Assembly (NCBI GenBank): GCA_019321725.1
Contig: CM033113.1
Span: forward strand, 6,634,001 to 6,698,000
DNA length: 64,000 nucleotides
From: Paulownia fortunei
Lineage: Eukaryota; Streptophyta; Magnoliopsida; Lamiales; Paulowniaceae
Direction of reading: 5' to 3'
In this document: in pieces, positions 26,101 to 36,145 of the stretch
Layout of the letters: each line of letters begins with the position of its first letter
Numbering within the stretch: position 1 is the stretch's first letter
Notes under the pieces: model-generated
Told to the model about the DNA's origin: nothing
Databases searched by the model: none
What the model saw: only the letters and a program-made list of their open reading frames with translations
Translations under genes and position numbers: made by a program

Positions 26101-27351
26101 TGCCTTTATGAGTGGAAAGATCCCAGTTATTGAACCTTCCTCTTGTATGGAAGTTGATTACCAAGTCTCCAAAGAATTTGCTGTCTGTTAATCCATGGCA
26201 GAATTTTAGCATAAAATCCTCCTTTTAGAGGACAGATTTGGTGGCTAAGTGGGTGTTTTAGTTAAACTTTAAAGCTCCTTAAAACATGTTAATAGTATGT
26301 TTTAGAGCTTTTGGCAAAATATTTAAGGAGCCAAAAGCTTATCGAAAAAAGTAAGGTACCCCAATTTATTCATCTTATAAGCTCTTGGAGCTCATTTTAT
26401 CAAAACAGTTTGAGAGCTAATTTTTAAAAATAAGATTTAACATCTTATAAGCTCCTAAAAATCTTAGAAGTTCTTGGAACTTATAATATGTCTAATATAA
26501 GCTTTAGCCGGACGTCCTTTAAATTGCATGTTACCTGATACGTTCAACCAGATGGTGCTACCCAACCTATTTCATGTATTGTTCCCCCATATGGTTAAGT
26601 CTAGAGAAATCTGAGTACCATTTATGACTTTTACTGCTTACTATCACTCGTCCCTGAGTTGATGGTTTCTTGAACTGCCCTGATGTTATCAAGGTTTTTA
26701 GCAATTTATTTATTGGAATTCTTGCAGGTACACTGATGACATGGAACTTGACGACGCTGTGCATACAGCGATTTTGACATTGAAGGAGGGGTGAGGATCT
26801 TGATTTAAGGAATTTCTGTTAAAAATTTGGTTTGCATGTGAAACTTTTTTTTTGTTGGGGAAGGTGGAAGCTTGGATGTATCAACTTTTCTTGGGAGAGG
26901 AAGTGATTATAGTTCCATGAGAATGTTTTGTGCTTGTTTGTCTCAAATTTCAAATCTTTTCGGTTCTTCACTTAGAAGTAGGGAGCGCCCGTGTTTACCA
27001 ACTGTAGCCATTTGTTCACCATGTTGTGTTACAAGCTCCAAGTATTTCTTTAGTGCATGCACTTAAGAACCTTCATGTAGGTGAAACTTTGATCAAATTT
27101 GTTTTCATGACATCTGATTTCCTCACCCTTATTTCCAGATTTGAAGGACAGATTTCTGGCAAAAACATTGAGATCGGCTTGATTGGCAGTGACAAAATAT
27201 TCAAGTGAGTGTTATATTTAAGCAGTTTTTGAACGTAGCATGTGCCTATGACTCAGATGTTGGTCAGCTAGTTGATAACGGTGGCCGCTATCTTTTTTGC
27301 AGGGTTCTGACACCGTCTGAAATTGAGGATTATTTACAGGAAGTGGAATAG
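20152..27351 (+). CDS. PAB1: 20S proteasome subunit alpha type-2 (11 exons)
   Basis: Exons are 20152-20192, 20288-20364, 20872-20936, 22094-22140, 22677-22752, 23576-23643, 24812-24881, 25523-25608, 26728-26790, 27139-27204 and 27303-27351, totalling 235 residues, the length I recall for Arabidopsis PAB1/PAB2. The protein is an outer-ring alpha subunit of the 20S core of the 26S proteasome. The start [19 protein letters not shown] and the following [19 protein letters not shown] are the alpha-subunit signature. Later landmarks are [33 protein letters not shown] and the end [10 protein letters not shown]. Alpha subunits have no catalytic Thr, and none is expected here. The coding frame is intact. 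Oddities are a 67-bp triplication over the exon 3 donor, and a minisatellite plus a MITE-like insert in intron 8. Confidence 0.96.
20895..21095 (+). repeat. Three tandem 67-bp copies spanning the exon 3 / intron 3 border
   Basis: Copies run 20895-20961, 20962-21028 and 21029-21095. Copy 1 contains the last 42 coding bases of exon 3, the GTAAGT donor and 25 bases of intron. Copies 2 and 3 repeat all of this almost perfectly; copy 2 has GTAAAT at the donor and copy 3 keeps GTAAGT. So intron 3 begins with two spare exon ends, each with a usable-looking donor. Confidence 0.95.
25748..26170. repeat. Minisatellite, nearly three copies of a ~147-bp unit, in intron 8
   Basis: Units start with CTAATTTTGGCTCC at 25748, 25895 and 26043 (offsets 147 and 148). 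Each contains GTGGAAAGATCCCA and TATGGAAGTTGATTA. The third copy ends near 26170. The copies differ by scattered substitutions. Open frames through it are by-products of the repeat. Confidence 0.92.
26250..26520. mobile_element. MITE-like insert in proteasome gene intron 8
   Basis: A block rich in AAGCTCCT, TTATAAGCTC and AGCTTT motifs in both orientations. Its left end (GGGTGTTTTAGTTAAACTT) and the complement of its right end (GGACGTCCGGCTAAAGCTT) are roughly alike, as in an inverted-repeat element. No target-site duplication was found, so the borders are approximate. Confidence 0.4.
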
Positions 27352-27584
27352 TTCGGTCACCAGCTTAATTTTTGTTACTCTTGGCCGAATCAAGTGGTTG
27401 ATTTTTGTTTGTAAAACTATTTGGATGGATGTCTTGGATCTTGTTCTAACATGTATACCTATTGGAACCTCATATGATAGGAAGAAGTGGTGGTATGCCG
27501 GGTTAGGAAACGGTAATGGTAATCATTCTTGGGCATTTATGATAAACACCAATTTATCACTTCCTATTCTGCATTCTCCAATGT

Positions 27585-27796
27585 TGTGTTTGGACGGAAG
27601 GAGTGGAAGTTAAAAGAATTCAAAATTATAATAACAAATTCATGTAGCATTCATTTATATAATTTTGAATTGTTACTTATTTCAAACTCCTCAACAATTA
27701 TTTTGTACTTTTTTCAATGGTAGTAAGTAATATGAATTTCACTAATGTTAAACTCAATTGAAATTTTGTAACGTCAGTGGTTCAATCCAAACATAA
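27585..27796. mobile_element. Short MITE-like element
   Basis: The left end reads TTGTGTTTGGACGG and the complement of the right end reads TTATGTTTGGATTG, an imperfect terminal inverted repeat around an AT-rich 212-bp core. It lies about 230 bases past the proteasome stop codon and may fall in the 3' UTR. No clear target-site duplication. Confidence 0.4.
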
Positions 27797-28368
27797 TTTT
27801 AAGGATTCTTATGTTTTAGACGAGCAGTTGCAATTTTGTTTACTTTTGGTGTTTCTTGGGATGAATTTAGAGCTGACAAATTTCTTTTCTTTTCTTTTCT
27901 TTTTTATTTTTTACATAAATATCTCGTTTTGGTCAAAAGCCCCCCACCTGGAGAAATTACAAACTAGTTATTTCGTTTGGTTGCTCAACTCTTGACGCCA
28001 TGAGGGTGGAAGTCCAGACGAAATCTGTATTTTCTTAACTTACCATGTTACAACTTACAAATAGTCGTGTGTTGTGATGGTCATTATATAAATTGGTTCA
28101 GTTTCATAGGTACGATGGTTTGACGAGGAATGACCTCCTCTTTCTTAGGATTCTCTAATAGAGCTTTCATCCCAAAATAAGGTCTTTTAATGCTTAAGAT
28201 GTAAATAATTGATATTAACAAACATCGATTGACAAAAACGAAGATGTTATGGGAAACAATTGGTTTATCCACTAAAATTATTTTCCATAGCTAATTGGTT
28301 TACATGTTATGCAATGAGTTGGAATCATTTTAAAATCACTGTAACAAGATCTATTATTGTTACAACAA

Positions 28369-28434
28369 GCCCTTGAAGCTCGGTTAGAACACCCGTTTAG
28401 TAAGCAGGAGGTCTTGAGTTCGACTCTGAAGAGC
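28369..28434 (+). pseudogene. tRNA-Thr(AGT)-like sequence, decayed tRNA or SINE head
   Basis: The stretch is close to a plant tRNA-Thr: the anticodon loop region CCCGTTTAGTAAGC, the variable region GGAGGTCTTG and the B box GAGTTCGACTC are all present. The D loop is short by several bases, the 3' side of the anticodon stem has a mismatch, and the acceptor stem does not pair. It is therefore unlikely to be a working tRNA. It is either a tRNA pseudogene or the head of a tRNA-derived SINE. Confidence 0.6.
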
Positions 28435-28834
28435 ATGTTAATACCACCATTATAGAATTCTTATTTTGTTTCCCTTCTCCTCCCATGTCTTATTTTTTAT
28501 TTTGTTTCTATTGTACACTTGCTCTAGAAGAAAAAGGTCGGCACACAAGAAAAAAACCGAGGACACAACTCACAAGCAGAGCAACCAACAGCTCAGCCAA
28601 AAAGAGAATTCATAAGCATTTAAACTCAATGGCCTGTAAATTTCATTTAACTCATGGACTTCCACTTTACCAATCCCTTAACAACTGAAGCCAATAAATA
28701 CTGCCGCATAGTATCAGCAAACAAGGAAGAAACCAAATCAATGATGTCAGTCAGACAATAACTACGCTCCATATTAATTTATACTATCTAGTACTGTTCA
28801 GAAATCTCGTCAATGGACTATAGGAATTAGTACA

Positions 28835-31800
28835 CTACCAATAGTCACCGCAAGAACACTTGCCGCCGCTAAAATGGTGAAACCGGTAAGGATCCCTTAG
28901 TATGATTTCCCTGCGGACTATACTGCTTACAAACTTGTAAACAGAGTGACAATCACCACAAACACGAAGATTTTTGAAAATTCGAAGAGTTGAACCTTCT
29001 TGTGTACTAATCAACCCATATGCAAGAGCAAGCCTCTCACTGTGTGTCCATAAATTATCCTCCTTTTGTTCTTCATCAGTGTCATGCAATGCATAGCTTG
29101 TGTCAGGAACATAACCAGCTTCTTTGATTTCTTTCTTCAGCTCCATTAATTTAATGTATATTTTCACCGACTCTGCATGGGACTGATCTCCTGCACCAAA
29201 TGTGCTTATTTTATTTCTCACATTAAGCCAACTGAAGGCAGGCTTCTTTTTAACATTTTCTGATTCCATTTTCACTCTGAGTCCAAGTACATCTTGCCAT
29301 CTTCCTGATGTTGCACAGACATTTGAATAAAGGACGTAAGCAGAGTCATCAGATGGGTTTGCTTCAAGAAGATGTTCAGCAGCTTTCTTTCCCAGTTCCA
29401 AATGACCATGGATTTTACATGCTGCCAACAAAGTTCGCCAGACAAAGTCATTAGGTGGCACTGGCATTTCTTCAATAAATGCTTCAGCCTCAGCAAGTCT
29501 TCCTGATCGTCCGAGTAGATCAACCATGCAAACACAATGCTCTATAGCAGCTGGGACACCAAACTCCGTTGTCATTGAAGCAAAATATCCAAGACCTTCA
29601 TCTACTAGACCGCCATGGCTACATGCGGATAAAAGTGAGACGAAGGTGACATGGTCAGGTTTTGCACCCTGTGCCACCATTTCATGAAAGATTTCTCTGG
29701 CTTTCTGGAAGCATCCATGCCTAGCAAAAGCGGATATCAATATATTCCATGATAATCTAGATCTTCTTTTTGGCTCTGGAAGCAATTTCAACAGATCACT
29801 AATTTCTCCGCACTTCCCGTACATATCCATTGTAGCACTTGCAACAAAATGATAATAATCAAAACCAAGTTTGATGGCTAAACCATGAAGATGTTGGCCA
29901 TCCTCCAAAATTGCCAAGTTTGCCGAAGCGAAAAGGGCTGCAGAAAGACTGAACTGATCAAAATCCACTTCAGCCCTTTGCATCTCCAGAAGAACTTTCA
30001 AAGCCTCCTCCCATTGACCATGATGAGCCTTAGCAGCAACCATAGCATTCCAAGTTGCGGAGGTCCTGTTGACTAATGCACAAAATATAGAGTTACTTGA
30101 ATTGAGATCACCACAGTTGGCATACATTGAGATAAGAGAGTTTCTCACATATTCATCCGATCCAAATCCAGTGGATAATATATGAGCATGTAAGGGCATT
30201 CCATGCTTTAGACGGTTGCATGGATCACAACAAGATCCCAGCACATTTATCAGAGTTATGTAGTTTGGAAATATACCCCTTTCCCTCATCAACTTAAAAG
30301 TTTTTATTGCCTCGTCAACTTCTTCATTGTCTGCATAACCACCAATCAGAGCATTCCAAGTAACCAACTCTTTTTCAGACATATTCTGAAATACTCTCTT
30401 AGCTTCTTGTGTCATGCCACACTTCCCATACATGGTAACTAGTGCATTCCCAACTACCATATTCTCGTGGAGCCCAGATGTGATTACAAGTGCATGCACG
30501 ATAATCCCTTCAGATAGAAATTCAGCATCGGCACAGGCAGACAATGCACTAGCAAAAGTAACAAAGTTTGTTATGCTTCCCATGCAGAGCAGTTCTCTCA
30601 ACACCCTCAAGGCATCTAAGCACTTGCCTCCCAAAGCATAGCCTGCCATCATGGAATTCCAAGAGATCAAATCTTTCTCTGGCATACTGTGAAACAACTT
30701 TTCTGCATCTTTATATCTTCCTGTCTCAAAATACATAGTAAGAAGAGTGTTAGATATGCAAATATCCAATTCCAATCCCAGCTTCAACAGCAAACCATGA
30801 ATTCCTCTACCCCACTTCAAATTATCCACAGAATCACAGGCGGACAACACTATGGAAAGTGTGTTTTCATCTACTTTTCCATGATTAAGACGCATTAAAT
30901 GAAAATATCTAAGTGACTCTTCGGATAGCCAATTATGAGCAAAGGCCGCAAGTATTGAGTTCCAAGAGATAGTGTCGTGTTCATCCATGTTATTAAATAT
31001 ATAACTGGCGACTTCCACCCTGCTGAAACTACCAAATATCGATATAAGAGAATTTGCAACGGAGACATCTGTCTGAAACCCTGACTTAATAACATGACCA
31101 AGCACTTGATGAACCAAATATTCATCATCAAGAGCTCCACAAGAACTAATAACTGTAGTAAATGTATTCTGATTACAACTTGCCCCTTCACGCTGCATTC
31201 TCTGGTATAAATTAACAACCTCATAGAATAATCCACCATCTGCATAGTTAACCATCAAAGAGGTCCAAGAAACCACATTTCTATCAGGCATCTCGTCGAA
31301 TAGTATCTGGGCATCCGAAATAAGTCCATACCCCCCATAAAAATGCAAAAGAGAAGTGCCCACGAAAACATCATACATCAAACCATTCTTCAGAACTAAA
31401 CTATGAATTTGAAGTCCCTCAAGAAACATACTCCCCGACCTACTAAATGCAGTTAATAAGCTCGGAATATTATACCCATTTAATTCAAATCCTCGATCCC
31501 ACATCTCAAGAAACAGTCCACACGCATCTACATGCAACCCTATTTTCACATATCCAGAAATCATGTTATTCCAAGAAGCTTCATTTCTCTCGGGCATTCT
31601 ATCAAACACTTGTTTGGCATATTTAATGTTTCCGAATTTTGAGTACATATTTATCAATGTGTTTGTGTGAAATATGCTTAAGTGACTCCAACCCTTTACG
31701 CACACAGCATGTACTGCTTTTCCCACTACTTCTTTGGTGACCTGCGAAAAGCCTTTCTGGAAAAACCCAGAAATTTCTGGGTGAGGGTTGTTTATAATGC

Positions 31801-31933
31801 ATTGCCTTATATGGCTCTCGGGATCTTTTCTGCATTGTCTGAAAGAGAAATTTGATAAAGCAGCGGTTGAGAATTTGAATGAAGACTCAAACTTGAAAGC
31901 TGAGAGCTTGTTCTTGCTGTGCCTAGCCAGCAT
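28835..31933 (-). CDS. DYW-class pentatricopeptide repeat protein, 1032 residues, intronless
   Basis: A single open frame from ATG at 31933 to the stop at 28835. A long PLS-type PPR tract (for example NTLINMYSKFGNIKYAKQVF and NALVTMYGKCGMTQEAKRVF) fills most of the protein. An E domain follows (EHCVCMVDLLGRSGRLAEAE, ANPSDDSAYVLYSNV), then a DYW domain from about residue 940. The DYW domain keeps the deaminase zinc residues, HSE at 964-966 and CGDC at 992-995, and the terminal HHF...CSCGDYW. Such proteins bind organellar transcripts and edit specific cytidines to uridines. The first 40 residues are basic and Ser/Phe-rich, fitting mitochondrial or plastid import. From gene order I take this as the counterpart of Arabidopsis At1g16480. 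The RNA target is unknown. Confidence 0.95.
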   Translation of the reverse strand: MLARHSKNKLSAFKFESSFKFSTAALSNFSFRQCRKDPESHIRQCIINNPHPEISGFFQKGFSQVTKEVVGKAVHAVCVKGWSHLSIFHTNTLINMYSKFGNIKYAKQVFDRMPERNEASWNNMISGYVKIGLHVDACGLFLEMWDRGFELNGYNIPSLLTAFSRSGSMFLEGLQIHSLVLKNGLMYDVFVGTSLLHFYGGYGLISDAQILFDEMPDRNVVSWTSLMVNYADGGLFYEVVNLYQRMQREGASCNQNTFTTVISSCGALDDEYLVHQVLGHVIKSGFQTDVSVANSLISIFGSFSRVEVASYIFNNMDEHDTISWNSILAAFAHNWLSEESLRYFHLMRLNHGKVDENTLSIVLSACDSVDNLKWGRGIHGLLLKLGLELDICISNTLLTMYFETGRYKDAEKLFHSMPEKDLISWNSMMAGYALGGKCLDALRVLRELLCMGSITNFVTFASALSACADAEFLSEGIIVHALVITSGLHENMVVGNALVTMYGKCGMTQEAKRVFQNMSEKELVTWNALIGGYADNEEVDEAIKTFKLMRERGIFPNYITLINVLGSCCDPCNRLKHGMPLHAHILSTGFGSDEYVRNSLISMYANCGDLNSSNSIFCALVNRTSATWNAMVAAKAHHGQWEEALKVLLEMQRAEVDFDQFSLSAALFASANLAILEDGQHLHGLAIKLGFDYYHFVASATMDMYGKCGEISDLLKLLPEPKRRSRLSWNILISAFARHGCFQKAREIFHEMVAQGAKPDHVTFVSLLSACSHGGLVDEGLGYFASMTTEFGVPAAIEHCVCMVDLLGRSGRLAEAEAFIEEMPVPPNDFVWRTLLAACKIHGHLELGKKAAEHLLEANPSDDSAYVLYSNVCATSGRWQDVLGLRVKMESENVKKKPAFSWLNVRNKISTFGAGDQSHAESVKIYIKLMELKKEIKEAGYVPDTSYALHDTDEEQKEDNLWTHSERLALAYGLISTQEGSTLRIFKNLRVCGDCHSVYKFVSSIVRREIILRDPYRFHHFSGGKCSCGDYW

Positions 31934-32905
31934 AAATTTTTTTTCATAAAAAATAAAGAAGAAAACTATGCATTAAGATAGATAATAATGGAAATGTAGT
32001 AAAAATTTGAGGTGGCAGCAATAATGAATTAAAGACGGAAGTGGTATTTAAACAAAAAAAAAAAAAATAGAAGATGAAGGTTGGTGACTCTAATGAGAGG
32101 TACTAAAAAATGAGTTTTGACATTTGCTTTTATTGTATTATTCGATGGCTTTAACGTTTATTCCCTTCTTTCCTAGTGCCTATGAGTCCATTCATCACTT
32201 TTCTTCCTTCCAAAATTCTTTGAAAAAAAAGCAAATTACAATTATTTTTCTAATGTTTTATGAAAAATTCTGTAAATGACCTGCCCATCGTCATCAACTA
32301 GATTTTTTTCTCTTGTTTTTATACTTCATTTTTTTTTTCTTTTCCCTATTTTTCCTTGATGTTTGCTAGGAGGTTATCACATTTTTGCTCCTCCATAAAA
32401 TAGAGACTGGGAATTTTAGTAATTTTTGGAACACTCCTTTTCCTTAGCTTGAAAAAATTGACCAAAGAAAAATCCTATCAACCTAATGATCATAAACCTC
32501 AAATCCGGAAGGAAAGTAGGAAAATGAAAAACAAAAACATGTTGTAGATTTATTTTGAACCACAGTCGACTACTATCTTTTTCAACACATAAAATTTAAG
32601 ATTTTCGCGTTAATTATTTTGATTTTTTTTTAACATTGAAATTTTATTAATTAAGCAGTAATAATAATATAAATAGTTGCACAAACTTATTAGGGGAAAC
32701 ATTCAAACCCCAACCAGTTGCAATTGATTGAAATGGGTTCGCACCTCCTAATTTTGGCAATATATTATTAATTAAGCAGTCCGACGGATGCTTAAAACAT
32801 AAAAAAAAAAAAGAAAGAAGCTGCTGTTTATATAATTATTTTGATTAGTATTTTTTACTAGCAAAATGCAACAATTCTCATGGGCGATTTACATGTATTA
32901 AATCT
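31934..32905. other. Intergenic: PPR promoter and ESF1-like 3' region
   Basis: Carries the promoter of the DYW-PPR gene and, at the right end, the 3' UTR of the cysteine-rich peptide gene. Several A/T homopolymer runs. No other feature supported. Confidence 0.5.
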
Positions 32906-33278
32906 TTAGGCTATGAGATTGGAGGGGTTGGATTTAGCAGCGGGGGGAAGAGGCGGACAGTGCCATGCCTCGCACGCTTCATGGGTTGGAAAGCATATGT
33001 CTTGGGGGTGCAGCGGCGGCTGTACGTCTGCCGAATAACAGCACCAGCATTCGTCTTTCAGCCTGTACCCGCAAGCACTAATCACACATCCATCGTCACC
33101 CCCTGCCACATATATAAGATTTAGATATGAATTTACACAATTCATGAAAGTGAAACTGGAAAAAAAAAAATCAAGAAAAGAAAACCATGGAGATGGAGTA
33201 CTTACATACATGGACGCAGCAGATTGTAAGAAGAGCAAAGAAGAAAATGGCAGGCCTTAAGCTTGGTGCAGTTGCCAT
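32906..33278 (-). CDS. Secreted cysteine-rich peptide, ESF1/MEG-like (2 exons)
   Basis: Exon 1 is 33278-33206 and exon 2 is 33102-32906, joined at phase 1 to give 89 residues. Residues 1 to about 24 form a clear signal peptide (a hydrophobic core with FFFALLTICC). The mature part has eight cysteines in the order C-x4-C-x7-C-x-C-C-x14-C-x6-C-x4-C, including ECWCC and a final CEAWHCPP. This matches my memory of the EMBRYO SURROUNDING FACTOR 1 / MEG family (central CYCC, end CY..xxECxxxCP), small secreted signals from the endosperm or central cell that shape the suspensor. A short Pro/Ser-rich tail follows. The pattern could also belong to another plant cysteine-rich peptide family. Gene-finders often miss such genes. 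Confidence 0.68.
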
Positions 33279-34707
33279 GATCCAGTGAGATTGAAATCAA
33301 TGTGTTTGCTTCAGTGAAGATGAACCTTTGCATCCCCTTCTTATATATATATATATACATATACACAGAGAGGCTTTGGGTAAATAGTTAGTATGGTATC
33401 AACCATCAAATATGGAGTCAGATTACAAGAATTGATAATGTGATAGGAGGCTGCTACGTTCGGACAATCTCAATCGGATTTTCAAATTTTGTTGTCTTTA
33501 GATTTAAGCAAATCTTGGAGTTTCCTAATCTTTATTTTGCGTTTCTCTCTTTTTTTAAATGAAGTGGCCCATCATTAATTCATTTTCCCTATTTTTTCAT
33601 AACAGCCAATAGACGGGAGATAAATAATTACTTGATACAAATACATTCAGAAGCTGCTATAGACAAAAAAAAAATTATTTTTTTTTTGGGTGGGGTAGGG
33701 GTGGGGTTTTTGGATATTTTCTGTCGTTAATGTGTACTTTGAAGTTTCAATAATTACTCCCAGCAACTCTGTAACTTACTGCTGATTGATTCCCAAAGAA
33801 CAGAAAATTTACACCACACAACAATTCTTTTGAAGCTAAATCTCACAAAATATGGGACTTTAGTTAGAGACTATTGTCAAGCCTCAAGTCAACTAGCTGC
33901 AAATGACTGAAATACTTAATCTCAGTTCTGATGGTGCTTTGCTGTTTGCATCACTGTTGATATGATTTGCGTCCAACCATGGTTGGATCTCAAAAATATG
34001 AGTTCCCAACTTTTATTCAAACAGTCCCAGCGACATCACCACGTTTGTAGTCACTTCGATGTATAATACAGCTAGTTTTATGATTTATGAAACCTCTAAA
34101 CTTCTTCATTTTCCAGACTCGCACAATTGGATTCTGAGAAATCTATCAGTTAATTCTACAAGAAATTTAAATGGATTCAGACAATGATCTTGCAACTAAC
34201 GCAATCAACCATGTTCTGAGGCCAAATATAACATGTATAAAGTTCTTTCAAGCCCCACACAGTGAGTGTTTGGCATGACGAAAACTCCATCATTCCATCA
34301 AAAAACCTAAATGGATCTGAACATTCATCCAGCAGATCATGAAGCATGGATACAAGGAATCGACCGAAGATCTGTTAGGCATGAAGATTCAAACTGAGCA
34401 CTAGTGTGGTTCAACATTTGTGTATGCATGTCACCTCTGAAGATGAATTGAACAAGTAGGAGCACATAGTTACCAGGGCATGATTGAAATTTACCACAAC
34501 AATACCATTCTACATCAACCTGCCACCTGTCCATGACCATTGAAGGCCATAGATCAACTCCCTTTTCTTTCTTGTTTTTGGAGGACTAAAAAATTCATTG
34601 GTACCTCTACCAGCTCAATAGCAGTTACCTCTATATGTCTTAAGAACTGCAATTAGATATTAAAAAACTAACAACTCGTGAGCTACATGGAAGACATTAA
34701 AATCATA
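33279..34707. other. Intergenic: peptide gene promoter and SCI1 3' region
   Basis: The left part is the promoter of the peptide gene, with a run of T then G at 33675-33705. The right part is expected to be SCI1 3' UTR. No other gene could be supported. Confidence 0.5.
33341..33358 (-). promoter_or_regulatory. TATA box of the cysteine-rich peptide gene
   Basis: A TATATATATATA run lies 63-80 bases upstream of the ATG on the minus strand, a suitable distance for a TATA box with a short 5' UTR. Confidence 0.5.
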
Positions 34708-36145
34708 CTACTTTTTGATGTTCCACTTATGTGATGTCCGCGGTCCAGTTGCAATGCCCTCATAGTATTGGGGTTCAAGCTCTTGGTCATTCCATTCTGC
34801 CACAAATTCTGAAAATAGCTCCCTTGCAGAATCAGAAGATAGATCTGAGAAAAATATTTTTCTCTCTTCCTTTAGCCACATAGCAAATTCATTGTTCTTG
34901 GAGAAGTAATCGTCATTGGACAATTCTTGGAACTTCAGTTTCTGTGAGAAGGAGGTCAAAAATGGATATGAGAGCTTATGCACAGTCAACATTCATCGAC
35001 ACCAAAAAGATGACAAAAATCATGCTTGACAACTGAAAGAACCTCAAGAGATTATGAAATTCCTGACAGCCACTAACTGAAACATTAATGAACTCATCAT
35101 TGAAGAACAATTAATCAAAATGACTATGTTTTACAATCAATTACATTCTTATCAACATAAATCCTGATAAATGAACTACTAAGATATTATCAAGGCATGC
35201 ATAAACCGATAATGTAGGGCCAACAAGATATAGTAAAATCTTGAACATAAACCTACGGGAGTGATCAGGTACATGCAGAATGAAAGAGGATGAATGCAGT
35301 GTATTGCATGCTGAACGTAACTAAATGAGAAAACAGGAGCATAGTTTTATATTGAATTTCAATCATCTTCTGGACTTTCCATGGCAAGAGTGAGTGAAAC
35401 CAAGAGAGGTGCTGTGAGTGGCTTCCAAAATTAAGGAAGTTTACTACTCGGAAAATGATAGAGGATGTACTGACACTCTACTTAAGTCTCTAGAATTTGG
35501 CAAGAAACTCACTGAAGGATTATCACGCTTGTGGCGTTTGTCCTTACGCTTCCCACCAGACTTCTTATCTGAAGCAATATCAATCACTCAGTGTCACCAA
35601 AATCCCAAGAAGCGTCACAACCATTAATGTACATTGGAAAATAATTCAGTATGGAGCAGAATATCTTGAAAACATAAGTACAGTTAAAATTACAAAAAAA
35701 AATCATTTAGAGGACAATGTCCAAACTACTATAGGATTAACCATGCAGACTAGCCAATTTTGACCCAAACAATAAGCATAAGCTTAAAATTGTCAAAAAA
35801 AAAAGGTGAAAAGAAAATTTTCAACAATTCAAGAATTGAATTCCACTTAAAAATCAGTAGAATAGGAAGTAAACACCTTTATCAGAATGGCGCTTGGAAA
35901 TTTTATGAGATTTTTGTTTCGTCTTGGACTTGTGTTTCTTGTCATCTTCCTTACTTTTATGCCTTTTGGTTCTCTCTTCATCTGCCCAAAAATCCCACGG
36001 TTACAATAATTGTATAGTCGAACATACAAATTCATATAAAAAGTAAATAATGAATCCGCAAACAGATAAATGAAAACCCACCTCCACCTCGCGGAGAAGA
36101 AGGAGAAGATCTCTTCAGCTTGTAATCGTCTTTGGATTTGCCCAT
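34708..36145 (-). CDS. SCI1: SCI1, stigma/style cell-cycle inhibitor 1-like nuclear protein (4 exons)
   Basis: Exons are 36145-36082, 35981-35877, 35568-35513 and 34941-34708, giving 152 residues; tobacco SCI1 is 154 as I recall. The first half is highly basic, full of Lys, Arg, His and Ser (KDDYKLKRSS, KRHKSKEDDKKHKSK, GGKRKDKRHKR), and looks like a nuclear/nucleolar or speckle signal. The second half is an acidic, conserved domain: QELSNDDYFSKNNEF, WLKEER, ARELFSEFVAEWN and YYEGIATGPRTSHKWNIKK. SCI1 was described in tobacco as a nuclear inhibitor of cell proliferation in the pistil. The exon 1 donor could also be placed nine bases earlier (36091) without changing phase. Confidence 0.85.

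Larger units (their letters stand above)
27352..28834. other. Intergenic between convergent proteasome and DYW-PPR genes
   Basis: Both flanking genes end here, so the stretch carries two 3' UTRs. It also holds a MITE-like element and a tRNA-Thr-like sequence, listed separately. No gene seen. Confidence 0.55.

Noticed and set aside
25919..26212. 97-residue minus-strand frame with repeated peptide units
   Set aside because: The peptide repeat is only the translation of the 147-bp intron minisatellite.
32690..32770. Possible reverse-strand SINE (GGTTTGAA and GGTGCGAACCC motifs)
   Set aside because: Only B-box-like pieces are present; no A box at a proper distance.
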